Positions 7,848 to 15,596 of a stretch of 36,599 nt of DNA are shown piece after piece. This DNA is from a virus. The notes beneath the pieces are model-generated. The model saw only the letters and a list, made by a program, of their open reading frames with translations. It ran no database searches and had not been told where the DNA came from. The stretch covers positions 1 through 36,599 of IMG/VR virus record IMGVR_UViG_3300043429_000464. One strand, 5' to 3'. A program made the translations under genes and the position numbers. Positions within the stretch are counted from its first letter, which is position 1; each line of letters starts with the position of its first letter.

Positions 7848-8462
7848 TTAGCAGTCCTCAAAATCTACGAACCAGTGGCCAGTGTACCATTCACGCTTGC
7901 ACTGCACCCAGCGATCGGCAGCAATCGCAGCGTCGCTAAGATTGTAAACCGTCATCGTCTCGCCGGTGGCGGTGATCGTCGTGCCGACGAGCTTGTGGGC
8001 TGTCACGCTGCCCGATCCGGCAGTTGTCCCACTGCGGGCTGTGATGCCACCAGTGTTCACCTTGGCAATCATTCCCGAGCCTGGGCGAGCGTAGACGTCA
8101 ACGACGATCAAAGTGCCGTCCTGGGTGCGAGTGGCCAGGAAATAGTCGTCGTTCTTGATTAGGCGATCCGACATATTGAACACGGTCGTTGAAACCGGCG
8201 TGCTGTTCGGCTCATGCGGTGCGATCGCGTTGGTGGTCTTGTTCCGGCTTGCCACCTGAGCGCTGCCAGAGGTGAAAACCGGTGTCGCTGATCCATAGTT
8301 GCCGTGGTCAATGTCCGCCTCGGCACGCATTAACCAGGTAGCACCCACGTTTCCAGGCATCTGGCGAGCACCTGGCGTTGAGTGCGCGGCCACCTGTTCG
8401 CGAACCATTCGCTGGACCGCTGCGGCGAGCTCAGGACTGAGAACGGCGACCGTGCGTTTCAT
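7848..8462 (-). CDS. Hypothetical tail-module protein, 204 aa
   Basis: The start ATG 8462 shares one base with the upstream stop (TGATG arrangement). The N-terminal 30 residues form a likely helix (ELAAAVQRMVREQVAAH); the rest is beta-type with many Thr, Ser and Gly, ending in a Trp-rich tip (WVQCKREWYTGHWFVDFEDC). This helix-then-beta layout is common in tail-tip or fibre-attachment proteins, where a helical bundle anchors a beta head. No enzyme motif seen. Function is inferred only from position between the tape measure and the Cys-rich protein. Confidence 0.72.
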   Translation of the reverse strand: MKRTVAVLSPELAAAVQRMVREQVAAHSTPGARQMPGNVGATWLMRAEADIDHGNYGSATPVFTSGSAQVASRNKTTNAIAPHEPNSTPVSTTVFNMSDRLIKNDDYFLATRTQDGTLIVVDVYARPGSGMIAKVNTGGITARSGTTAGSGSVTAHKLVGTTITATGETMTVYNLSDAAIAADRWVQCKREWYTGHWFVDFEDC

Positions 8463-9370
8463 CAGGCCCAACTCCAAGGTCCGAGGTTGAGCGAATTGAA
8501 ATCAGCCGCCTTGTAACGGTTGAAACTTGGGCTGATGAATACCGGTGTCGTCAGGCTAGTATTCCTGCCACCGGTTCCGTTGAGGTTGCCGGTCGTCTGC
8601 TGGAATGCGTCATCGCCGAATGGCAACTTTGCTCCGCTTCCCTTGCTTCCGCCAGACCAGTAGAACGTGCCCTCATCGAGCAGTTTCACCCGCCAGCCTT
8701 CGCCGTTGTTGTCCCAGAATTTGAAGCGGTACTCAACTTGCCAGTACTTGATGTTGTCCTTCCGCTGCTGGGTCGCTGAGATGTCAGAACACAGCACCTG
8801 GTTTTGTGATGCGCCCCAGAAGGCGGTGGAGTTCACCCGGTTGCGGTAGCCTCTGGCGACGGTGTAGTCGTAGTACAGTTCCGCTCGGCTGATCGTGAGA
8901 ACATCGACCGACTCGGGCGTTGTGATCGGTGGCAGTTGCTCACCGGCACTATTCAGCAGCGGGCGAGTCGGATCCTGAGCATCGAAGAGGAGCGGCACTT
9001 CAATCGTTTCGCTGGACCAGCTCCAGGTGGGCGTGAGGTCCCACGGTTCCTGGCCTGCCTCCTGGGCACGAGGTGCGATGTTTGAGAATCGACACTCAAC
9101 TTCCCAGACTGCGGGCCCGACTTCTGAAAACTGGCGACCGATGCAAAACATGCCGGGCGTGTGGGTTGACTGCGATCCCTCAAGCGGCAGGCCAGGCACC
9201 GACGCGACCACGTTGATGTCGTCGGTGTAGTCGTAGGATCCGGCCAAGCCAGTTCCGGTGGTCATCACAACCACGTACGTCTCGGAATACTCTCCGTTGA
9301 CGCGGATCTTCTCCAGGTCGATCGAGTCACTGGCCGAGGTGCCGAACTTCTTGCCTACAACGGCGCTCAT
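8462..9370 (-). CDS. Probable distal tail/baseplate protein, 302 aa
   Basis: Directly downstream of the tape measure, where siphophages encode the distal tail protein and hub, this 302-residue protein shows a long beta-rich sequence with many aromatic residues (WEVECRF, YWQVEYRFKFWD, GWRVKLLDEGTFYWSGG). There is no transmembrane segment. It starts at an ATG that overlaps the tape-measure stop by four bases. No sequence family is recognisable by eye, so the baseplate or hub role is a positional inference. Confidence 0.7.
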   Translation of the reverse strand: MSAVVGKKFGTSASDSIDLEKIRVNGEYSETYVVVMTTGTGLAGSYDYTDDINVVASVPGLPLEGSQSTHTPGMFCIGRQFSEVGPAVWEVECRFSNIAPRAQEAGQEPWDLTPTWSWSSETIEVPLLFDAQDPTRPLLNSAGEQLPPITTPESVDVLTISRAELYYDYTVARGYRNRVNSTAFWGASQNQVLCSDISATQQRKDNIKYWQVEYRFKFWDNNGEGWRVKLLDEGTFYWSGGSKGSGAKLPFGDDAFQQTTGNLNGTGGRNTSLTTPVFISPSFNRYKAADFNSLNLGPWSWA

Positions 9371-11010
9371 GTCGTGAACTCCATGATGGCGGTCTGTGGA
9401 TCCTTGAGCACCTTGACGATCTGCTGGAGGAACGCTGCCTGCTGCTTTTGCAAAACGATCTGCTGATTCATTGCGTTCTCTCGAAACTTCTCAAACGTCC
9501 CAACGGCAGTTGCTTCAAGTGCTTGCGGCGAGGCGAGCTGAACAGCACGGTCGGCGGCTTGCTTGGCTTCCGTTTCGGTCTGCTGCATTTCCGCCGGTTT
9601 TGGTGGTGCTGCATACGCTGCCAGTGCTTCCTTGCTGAACGTCTTGAAGGCTCCAGAGATTGCGTCTGCTGCTTGCTGTCCACCCTCAACGGTAATCTGG
9701 TCCTGTTCGGCTAGCTTCTCTTCTCTGGCCAGTTTAGCGGCTTCTACCTGGGCGTCGAATTTGGCTTTCATCTCCTGCATCTTGGAGGTGAACTGCTGGA
9801 GGGCGGTTTCGCCCAGGTCGCCTGGCTGAGTGGCGATCTGGAACGACTCCATCATGACTTCGCGGTTTTTGTCCATCGCCTCTTTGGCAGTCTGCTGAAC
9901 CGCTGCGGCGATGGTGTCCACCTGGCGCACGAAATCTTCGCCGAACAGCCCACGGGTGAGCGGGTTGTTGGCGAGCAGTCTGAACAGCCCCACAAAGACG
10001 TCAGTGGCACTTGCTGCCATGCCAACGACGAATGCCAAAGAACCTCGAAGCAAGTTGAAACCACGAATGACGAGATCCAGCGGCTTGGTGATGTACTGGG
10101 TTGCCTCACCCAGCAGGCTGAAAACCTTGCCGGTGTTGTCGGCAGCCGTCGCGTTCAGACCAAGCGAGCTCACTAGCTGGCGGAGGTAATCAAGCAGAAC
10201 CGTAGCGTACGGCAAGAACGCCGTACCGATCGCGGTGGAAAGATCGATCCAGGATGCCTGGAGGGCTTTTAACTGGTTGGCGAATGAGAAGCTCGATCGC
10301 TCAACGTCACCCTGCATCATCTTTGAGTTTTCAAGGATCATGTTGTAGCGTGTCATTGCCTTCTGTGCTTCAGTCGCCTCGGTTGGCTTGATGCCATCCG
10401 CAAGCATTCGCGCAGAAACTGCTGCGTCAGTCAAAATGACGTCCAGCCCCTTGAGTGATTCCGTTTCTCCAAGAATGGCTTTTTTGAGTGCGTCAAACGC
10501 TTCTGGATCGCTTGCATTCGTGAAACTGGCGACATCGAACGCAAGTTGAGTCAGTGTCTGAGACATTGCAGCGGCATCGTCTTGGTTGATTCCAAGAGGG
10601 ACAGCCATGCCCTGAGTTGATGCCATGAAATCGAGAACCTGTTGCTGCGATCTGCCAACACGGTCGGCGAAGTCCTCAGCCCATTTCCGCTGAGAGTCCG
10701 CTAGGTCGCCGAATACAACGTTGAATTTGTTCAGCGTCTCTTCTAGCCTGCTGGCGTTGTCGATCGCATCCTTGATTCCAACCGACAGCCCAAACGCAGC
10801 ACCAAGGGCGGTGGCCTGGCCGATGAGGCTTCCCATCATGCGTCGCATCGTCGTCAGTGATCCGATCACGCCACGAAACGCGGTGCCACCGATCTTTTGG
10901 ATACCAGCCTGGAACTGACGAACCGACAGTTGCATCTGGGCAAAAGCAGCCTTGAACGCTGCCTGCCCAGTCACTCCCATCTCAACGTATGCGCGGCCAG
11001 CGAAAGCCAT
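9367..11010 (-). CDS. Tail tape-measure protein, 547 aa
   Basis: This long, Ala/Gln/Met-rich helical protein has a hydrophobic N-terminal zone (GSLIGQATALGAAFGLSVG, about residues 60-80), then the pattern LEETLNKFNVVFGDLADSQRKWAEDFADRVGRSQQQVLDFMAS, which is typical of siphophage tape-measure proteins. A central hydrophobic region (about 300-350) and a coiled-coil C-terminal part follow. The protein sets tail length during assembly. By the usual rule of about 1.5 angstrom per residue, 547 residues would correspond to a tail of roughly 80 nm. Its position after the tail tube and chaperones agrees. Confidence 0.9.
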   Translation of the reverse strand: MAFAGRAYVEMGVTGQAAFKAAFAQMQLSVRQFQAGIQKIGGTAFRGVIGSLTTMRRMMGSLIGQATALGAAFGLSVGIKDAIDNASRLEETLNKFNVVFGDLADSQRKWAEDFADRVGRSQQQVLDFMASTQGMAVPLGINQDDAAAMSQTLTQLAFDVASFTNASDPEAFDALKKAILGETESLKGLDVILTDAAVSARMLADGIKPTEATEAQKAMTRYNMILENSKMMQGDVERSSFSFANQLKALQASWIDLSTAIGTAFLPYATVLLDYLRQLVSSLGLNATAADNTGKVFSLLGEATQYITKPLDLVIRGFNLLRGSLAFVVGMAASATDVFVGLFRLLANNPLTRGLFGEDFVRQVDTIAAAVQQTAKEAMDKNREVMMESFQIATQPGDLGETALQQFTSKMQEMKAKFDAQVEAAKLAREEKLAEQDQITVEGGQQAADAISGAFKTFSKEALAAYAAPPKPAEMQQTETEAKQAADRAVQLASPQALEATAVGTFEKFRENAMNQQIVLQKQQAAFLQQIVKVLKDPQTAIMEFTT

Positions 11011-11012
11011 GC

Positions 11013-11669
11013 TCAGCGTCTCCTGGCGTTGTAGTAATCAATCCAGATTTGAGTCATGTTGTTTTTGTGCTTGTCGAATGCCGGTGCCATCGTAGGTCGC
11101 TTTGGCATGTTGAACGTAACGGGTCGACCATACCGGCGAGATTCGACAGGGACAATGCGAGTCGATTTCCTGGTGCGCGTCAGCATCCCGTTTTTGCGTC
11201 GCGTCTGAATGTCCTGCTGCGTTGCATCGGTTCTCATCATGAAAACGCGGGTGTTAAACCGTCCGCCAAACTCATGCAGCTCGGCACCCGACTTGCCACT
11301 GTACTTCACGCCAGTTTCCCAGAACCCGATTTGGACCAGCTTGCGGTTGTAATCGGGCAGATACCGAATGTTGCGAAGCGTTGCAAACTCATTGCCACTG
11401 AACCTGGCCCGAGGCGGCTTGCCTGGTGCCCTCGGCGCAACGGCCGGCGTCGTGATCGTGATGACTCGTTTTTCATCATCGAGGTACACTTGGCGAAACT
11501 TTGGAGCCCTCACTGGCGATCCGATCAGCTTCCTGGCATCCTGGCGAACGATAGCACCAAAGCGACCGAGCGCTTTCACCGTCGCCTTGTCAGCTCTGCT
11601 CGCTTCCGCCTGCGCATCCGCTAGCAGCTTCTTGAATCCCTGCCCCGGTTTGGCGGTGATCTTGAGCAT
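11013..11669 (-). CDS. Tail completion/gp10-like minor structural protein, 218 aa
   Basis: This basic protein has an N-terminal helix (KLLADAQAEASRADKATVKALGRFGAIVRQDARKLI), a Pro-rich APGKPPRAR turn and a GAELHEFGG motif, features shared by phage tail-completion or HK97 gp10-like neck proteins ('RAPGKPP...LHEFGG'). Such proteins usually sit at the head-tail joint. Here the gene is displaced to between the tail chaperones and the tape measure, which is unusual. The start overlaps the frameshifted chaperone frame by 80 bases. Family assignment is moderate. Confidence 0.72.
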   Translation of the reverse strand: MLKITAKPGQGFKKLLADAQAEASRADKATVKALGRFGAIVRQDARKLIGSPVRAPKFRQVYLDDEKRVITITTPAVAPRAPGKPPRARFSGNEFATLRNIRYLPDYNRKLVQIGFWETGVKYSGKSGAELHEFGGRFNTRVFMMRTDATQQDIQTRRKNGMLTRTRKSTRIVPVESRRYGRPVTFNMPKRPTMAPAFDKHKNNMTQIWIDYYNARRR

Positions 11670-12248
11670 CGGTCCTCGCCTCCCTGGGTAAGATCAGTTT
11701 CAGCATCGAAATAGTGTCGCCAGTCAGCTTCCAGCGTTCGCGTTTGTCCTTCTGCTGTAGCCTGGTCGAAAACAGCTCGGGACGCTTGCCACGGGCCATC
11801 TCCATCACCTGCCACGCTGTCAGCTCGGAGGGATCGATTCCGACGATCCCAGCGAGTCGAAACAGAGCGACGAAAACGCTTTCCTGATTCTCTCCGCCTG
11901 AACCTCCTGGCCCCGCTTCGCTCCCTCCCAGACCCCCGCGATCAGTTCCTTTTTCGCGGGAGCCAGGCGGGTAAAAAAATCGGCCCATTCCTCCATCCAA
12001 GCGTTTACGGCATCAGCGAGCGCACCACCATCGAGACGCTCGCCGAATTGGATGTCAGTTAGGCCCAGAGCCTTCGCCTCGTCGATGCAGGTGAACCACA
12101 ACAGGTCCATCAGCGTCGGGATGTCATCGGGCACCTGGTCTGGATGATCCAGAAGGTTCAGACCCATGTTCTGTTTGACGGCCAGCAATTTGCCGACCGT
12201 CAATTTGACTTCCCAGCTATGGCCTGTCGTGTCCTTAAACGTCCGCAT
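11590..12248 (-). CDS. Tail assembly chaperone, -1 frameshift fusion product (G-T type), about 219 aa
   Basis: The second frame (11590 to about 12000) holds a typical 'T' domain, with FVALFRLAGIVGIDPSELTAWQVMEMARGKR, but has no good start of its own. It lies in the -1 frame of the upstream chaperone. Slipping on seven consecutive T residues (minus strand, 11979-11973) joins 92 codons of the first frame to 127 of the second. This is the classical layout of lambda G/GT: the long form carries a tape-measure-binding T domain made at low frequency. The segment just after the slip is Gly-rich, which would act as a linker. Confidence 0.82.
11820..12248 (-). CDS. Tail assembly chaperone, short (G-type) form, 142 aa
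   Basis: This is the unshifted product. It begins MRTFKDTTGHSWEVKLTVG, a beta start common to siphophage gpG-type chaperones, followed by helices (LMDLLWFTCIDEAKALGL; DAVNAWMEEWADFF). It ends in a helical tail after the slippery site. In lambda the G protein binds the tail tube and tape measure during assembly and is absent from the finished particle. The gene sits directly between tail tube and tape measure, the conserved place for this pair. Confidence 0.85.
   Translation of the reverse strand: MRTFKDTTGHSWEVKLTVGKLLAVKQNMGLNLLDHPDQVPDDIPTLMDLLWFTCIDEAKALGLTDIQFGERLDGGALADAVNAWMEEWADFFTRLAPAKKELIAGVWEGAKRGQEVQAERIRKAFSSLCFDSLGSSESIPPS
11973..11979 (-). other. Slippery heptamer for programmed -1 frameshift (T TTT TTT)
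   Basis: Seven consecutive T residues on the minus strand are aligned as X XXY YYZ with the zero frame of the chaperone: GAT TTT TTT ACC becomes TTT TTT TAC after the shift. Both ribosomal tRNAs can re-pair perfectly. A second, weaker candidate (G AAA AAG, with AAA at 11954-11952) lies downstream. I have not folded the downstream RNA. Confidence 0.75.
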
Positions 12249-12283
12249 CGCTCAGCCCTCAAGGTAAACTGTTTCCCGAATCA

Positions 12284-12736
12284 CTACGGGACAGTGTACC
12301 AAGTAGGTGCCGAGTTGGCATTCTTCACGGGACGCAGCGAAACGTCCACCATCAAGGCTTCGCCCAGGTTCTCATTGCGAGTGAACGACTTGACCATGAA
12401 ATGGGCTCTGAGTCCCTGGTTGCCAGTCGATCCGGCGCCCGTGATGATGCCATCCATAATGGCACATTCCAAAGCGGTGTTGTTCACGAAGGCGTCCTTG
12501 ATCGCGGTAAAGTCTGCGTCTGCGTTGTCCCAGAGCATTCCGAACTCGACCGTGGCGTCCTTCATCCCGTCGACGAATTCCTTCCAGCCACCGCTGGCGC
12601 GGGTCGTCACGTCGGTTTCGTCCTTCTCAAGGCTCAGCGTCAGGTCTTTGACGTTGCCGATGAGATCCCAGGTTGGTGTGGCGTAGGTACCGGTGTTACG
12701 GTACAGCTTCGCGTTCTGGCTCAATACGTGCGCCAT
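12284..12736 (-). CDS. Major tail tube protein, 150 aa
   Basis: The N-terminus AKLYRNTGTYATPTWDLIGNVKDLTLSLEKDETDVTTRASGGWKEFVDGMKDATVEFGML closely follows the pattern of TP901-1/lambda-V-like tail tube proteins: a short strand, 'W..IGNVKDL', then 'E.D.T.R...GW....G..D....F'. It is an all-beta protein that stacks as hexamer rings to form the tail tube. It is preceded by the tail terminator gene (one base gap) and followed by the chaperones, the standard gene order. Confidence 0.9.
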   Translation of the reverse strand: MAHVLSQNAKLYRNTGTYATPTWDLIGNVKDLTLSLEKDETDVTTRASGGWKEFVDGMKDATVEFGMLWDNADADFTAIKDAFVNNTALECAIMDGIITGAGSTGNQGLRAHFMVKSFTRNENLGEALMVDVSLRPVKNANSAPTWYTVP

Positions 12737-12737
12737 G

Positions 12738-13175
12738 TTAAATTGTTCCCTTGTATCGAATGGTGATGGTGGTTTGCATCAAACCCGATTCCGACACCTT
12801 ACCGATGTCGTACGGGTCATCCTGCTCAATCTCAATCGGATAGACCCCGGCCAGATTCAAGGCCCCGAGGTTATCCATCAGCTCTTGGCAGACGCGGAGG
12901 AACTGGGCTGCTCTGGTCTCCTGGTCGGCAGCCGATCCGCTCGCATCTGTTCGTACGATCAGACCAACCGAATACGTTTTGGTCCAAAGGTTGGAACGAC
13001 TCAGGTGCTCACGGGTCTGCTGGCCAGCGTAAACGTCAACAGTCCAGCCGGTGACGTCTTCGCGGTCGTAGATCGGTGCGAGCTTCTTCGCCGTCACCAA
13101 AGTTTGACTGTACGTTCCGCCCTGGATCGCTGCGACAACAGCGTCGACGAGATCCACTGGCATCGGCATGGTCAA
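12738..13175 (-). CDS. Tail terminator-like protein, 145 aa
   Basis: A helix start (VDLVDAVVAAIQGG) is followed by alternating strands (TKTYSVGLIVRTD) and a central helix (ETRAAQFLRVCQELMDNLGAL), ending with TTITIRYKGTI. This alpha/beta layout and the length match siphophage tail terminators such as lambda gpU or HK97 gp10-like caps, which stop tube growth and join the tail to the head. Position between connector and tube protein supports this. It overlaps the upstream gene by four bases. Confidence 0.72.
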   Translation of the reverse strand: MTMPMPVDLVDAVVAAIQGGTYSQTLVTAKKLAPIYDREDVTGWTVDVYAGQQTREHLSRSNLWTKTYSVGLIVRTDASGSAADQETRAAQFLRVCQELMDNLGALNLAGVYPIEIEQDDPYDIGKVSESGLMQTTITIRYKGTI

Positions 13176-13531
13176 ACTTCCTTGGTGTGTATTCGGATGG
13201 TCTTTTGCGTTTGGTCTTGGTACTTCCAGGCTGCCTCGCCAGCAAGGCTCAGCACCTTGAAAACCCGACTTCCTTCTGTGATCTGATCGCCACGCTGAGG
13301 CAACGTCTCGACGTTGTTGATCTTGAGTTCCGAGGTTAGCAAGATGAAATCGCGGGAATGGATCCGCTCGATCACCATGCCGTCCTGCGTGAGATCATGC
13401 GTCGAGCTGCCGGGAACGGCTCTGGAGATCGAGGTGCTGTGAGCACCCCTGGTGTACGTGATCGCCACGCCATGAACAGCGCGGATGGCTTTGTGCGAGG
13501 CGATCACTGCGGATTCCAGAGCCGTTGGCAT
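13172..13531 (-). CDS. Head-tail connector / head closure protein, 119 aa
   Basis: A short beta-rich protein (VAITYTRGAHSTSISRAVPG, FILLTSELKI, GDQITEGSRVFKVLSL) with the size and feel of head-completion proteins such as SPP1 gp16 or lambda FII. These seal the capsid portal and provide the tail docking surface. It lies directly after the major capsid gene and before the tail terminator, the standard connector slot. No individual motif is diagnostic, so the assignment leans on synteny. Confidence 0.68.
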   Translation of the reverse strand: MPTALESAVIASHKAIRAVHGVAITYTRGAHSTSISRAVPGSSTHDLTQDGMVIERIHSRDFILLTSELKINNVETLPQRGDQITEGSRVFKVLSLAGEAAWKYQDQTQKTIRIHTKEV

Positions 13532-13554
13532 CGTTCAACCTCATGCGGTTAGGA

Positions 13555-14484
13555 TCAGGTCAACAGGGTTTCGGTCGAGTTGATCTGATCGGTCACAACG
13601 ATGGGCACCCCGAAGGCTTCCTGCGGGAATGGTGCAGGTGCGCCGGTCGGGTTGGTCGCGGTGCGGGATCGCTGCAACTGACCCAGCGATCGGCGGTTCA
13701 TCACCACGTAGTTCGGACCACGGCTGGCTGGGAAGATTTGCATCGCCCGAGACAGCAGCGCATCGGTCAGACCCTTGCCGGAATCTTCCGTCAGGTTGGC
13801 GATGCGAACCACCGAGTGAACCGAGCCGATCTTGAGCCCGCACCAGCCGACAATCGGGTGGTAGTAGGCTGGGAACCGGCCGGTCACCGATCCAGCACGC
13901 TCGACGATCTGGCGTTCGCCAATCTCGATCATCCCGGACTGGCCCCAGAGAACCTGGCAATCGGCGTCTCCGGTGCGAACCAGGTAGACCGACGAGCCGG
14001 TCGAAGCAGTCGTTCCGGTTGCGTTCACAACCTGAGCATCGGCGATGTTGTTCAGGTTCGACTGGCCAGCAAAGCCGACGAATCCCTTCGCATCGTTGCC
14101 CGTGCCGTAGAAAATCTGCTGTTCAACTTCCGCCATCGCCTGGCGAAGGTGGGCCAGCCCTTCGATGGCCATCAGGTGCTCAAGTCCGCGTTCGTCGGAC
14201 TGAGCGGCCGCAACGTCGACACCGAACGATGCGTCGAGAACCTTGAGGTCCAAGGTGATCGAGGTGTAGGTGCTCTTGGTGTTCTCAACGCCATCGTTCA
14301 CATCACGGAAACCAGCGGCTGCATTGCCGGTGATCTTCGTGTACTTGAACGTGTTGCCCAAAACAGTCCGAGCGGCAAGCACCGACAAGAATGGTGCATC
14401 GTCGAGGACGTCGGACACCAGGATGTCCATGTCGGTTTTGTTGAAGTGTGCAACGTCCGAGGTGGTCAGGTAACTATCTGGCAT
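13555..14484 (-). CDS. Major capsid protein (HK97-type fold), 309 aa
   Basis: This 309-residue protein follows the protease/scaffold gene and precedes the connectors. It has the N-terminal helix DMDILVSDVLDDAPFLSVLAAR, a strand-loop FKYTKITGNAAAGFRDVNDG and the long spine-type helix GLAHLRQAMAEVEQQIFYGTGNDAKGFVGF, typical of HK97-fold capsid subunits. The ending VVTDQINSTETLL matches the usual C-terminal strand. No large N-terminal delta domain is present, consistent with the scaffold being carried on the upstream protease gene. Several hundred copies would form the shell. Confidence 0.88.
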   Translation of the reverse strand: MPDSYLTTSDVAHFNKTDMDILVSDVLDDAPFLSVLAARTVLGNTFKYTKITGNAAAGFRDVNDGVENTKSTYTSITLDLKVLDASFGVDVAAAQSDERGLEHLMAIEGLAHLRQAMAEVEQQIFYGTGNDAKGFVGFAGQSNLNNIADAQVVNATGTTASTGSSVYLVRTGDADCQVLWGQSGMIEIGERQIVERAGSVTGRFPAYYHPIVGWCGLKIGSVHSVVRIANLTEDSGKGLTDALLSRAMQIFPASRGPNYVVMNRRSLGQLQRSRTATNPTGAPAPFPQEAFGVPIVVTDQINSTETLLT

Positions 14485-14522
14485 CTTAAATGCTCCTTGC
14501 TTGGTGTGGTTTCAAACGCGGT

Positions 14523-15596
14523 TCAGTTGGAGGTTTTGGAAGCGAAAGCACCAGCCCAGCGAAGCGTTCGTTCGTCCGCTCCCTTCTTGGCTAGCTCGGC
14601 ACGAAGGCGGGCACGGTCTCGCTGCTCAGGAGTCAGTTCGTTCGCCGGTGCAGCACTCACTGGTGCAGCTTCACCGAGATCGACAGCCGACAGCCTGGCC
14701 TGGAGATCGTCCACCTGCTTCTGGAGGTCAGCGTTGAGCTCGCCGATCTCCTTGTTCACGATGCTGAGACATTCAGCCATCGTTTTTCCTTCGAGGAACC
14801 ACTTGGCTCCACGATCGCCAAACGCAACCATGAAAGGTTGCGCGGCCTCCAGGCTCATGGCAGCGGGTGCAGGCGTCGCCACAGTCGCGGGCGCTGCTTC
14901 CTGCTGCTGATCCTGGCCAGCGTTTTCCGCTGCTACATCAGCCATCACATCTTCTCCGTAGTGGAGGGACAGAAAACCAAGCAGTCTTGCGACCACTTCC
15001 TTTCGAGGAACGCCCTCGAAGTGTTCGGAAATAAGCGACGACACCACTGGTGCCAGGTCGCGTTTGTCGTGGATGTCAAACAGTCCGCCACGGGTCGCCG
15101 CTGGCTCGTCAACGAAATCGACAGCCCGCAATCCCTTGAGTCTCAGCGGCAGCTTCTCGCCAGGCTGGAGGTCAGCCAGGTCGGCTTGCAGCTCCTCGCT
15201 GAAGTCGGCGACAATCGACAGCCCGAAGGATTCAGGATCCTCCTCGGCGAGATCCAGGATGTACTGCCCGATGTTGCCTCTCGGGCTGTAGTCGGAAGTC
15301 TTGAGAACATGGATGTCAGCGTAGACCGCGTTTCCTTCGACGCGGAAGTTCCGAGCACGCCCGACAGAGGAGCCCAGACCGTCATTGCTCATGCTGGGAT
15401 GAGTCCAGCGGGATTTGATCCCACGGGTTGCGGCGTTGCCGTGCTCAGCGACTTGCTGGAGGGTGACGTCATCGATGAACAGCGGCCGATCGTCGTTAAG
15501 CTCGCCAGCTTCGATGACTTTGGCTCGTCGGATGATGCGGTTCTCAACTGCTTCAGGTGCCGAGCGAACGACGCTGGAACGAAACTGGTTATTCAT
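14523..15596 (-). CDS. Head maturation protease fused to scaffold, 357 aa
   Basis: The start is set at MNNQFRSSV (15596), just inside the portal 3' end. Residues 20-150 form a phage prohead serine protease: RWTHP gives a candidate catalytic His66 and ESFGLSIV a Ser127, in the order expected for the herpes-like assemblin fold. Residues about 200-357 are Ala/Gln/Glu-rich with a coiled coil (LNADLQKQVDDLQARL), the usual form of an internal scaffold released by self-cleavage. This protease-scaffold fusion would shape the prohead and then clear it before DNA packaging. Confidence 0.85.
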   Translation of the reverse strand: MNNQFRSSVVRSAPEAVENRIIRRAKVIEAGELNDDRPLFIDDVTLQQVAEHGNAATRGIKSRWTHPSMSNDGLGSSVGRARNFRVEGNAVYADIHVLKTSDYSPRGNIGQYILDLAEEDPESFGLSIVADFSEELQADLADLQPGEKLPLRLKGLRAVDFVDEPAATRGGLFDIHDKRDLAPVVSSLISEHFEGVPRKEVVARLLGFLSLHYGEDVMADVAAENAGQDQQQEAAPATVATPAPAAMSLEAAQPFMVAFGDRGAKWFLEGKTMAECLSIVNKEIGELNADLQKQVDDLQARLSAVDLGEAAPVSAAPANELTPEQRDRARLRAELAKKGADERTLRWAGAFASKTSN

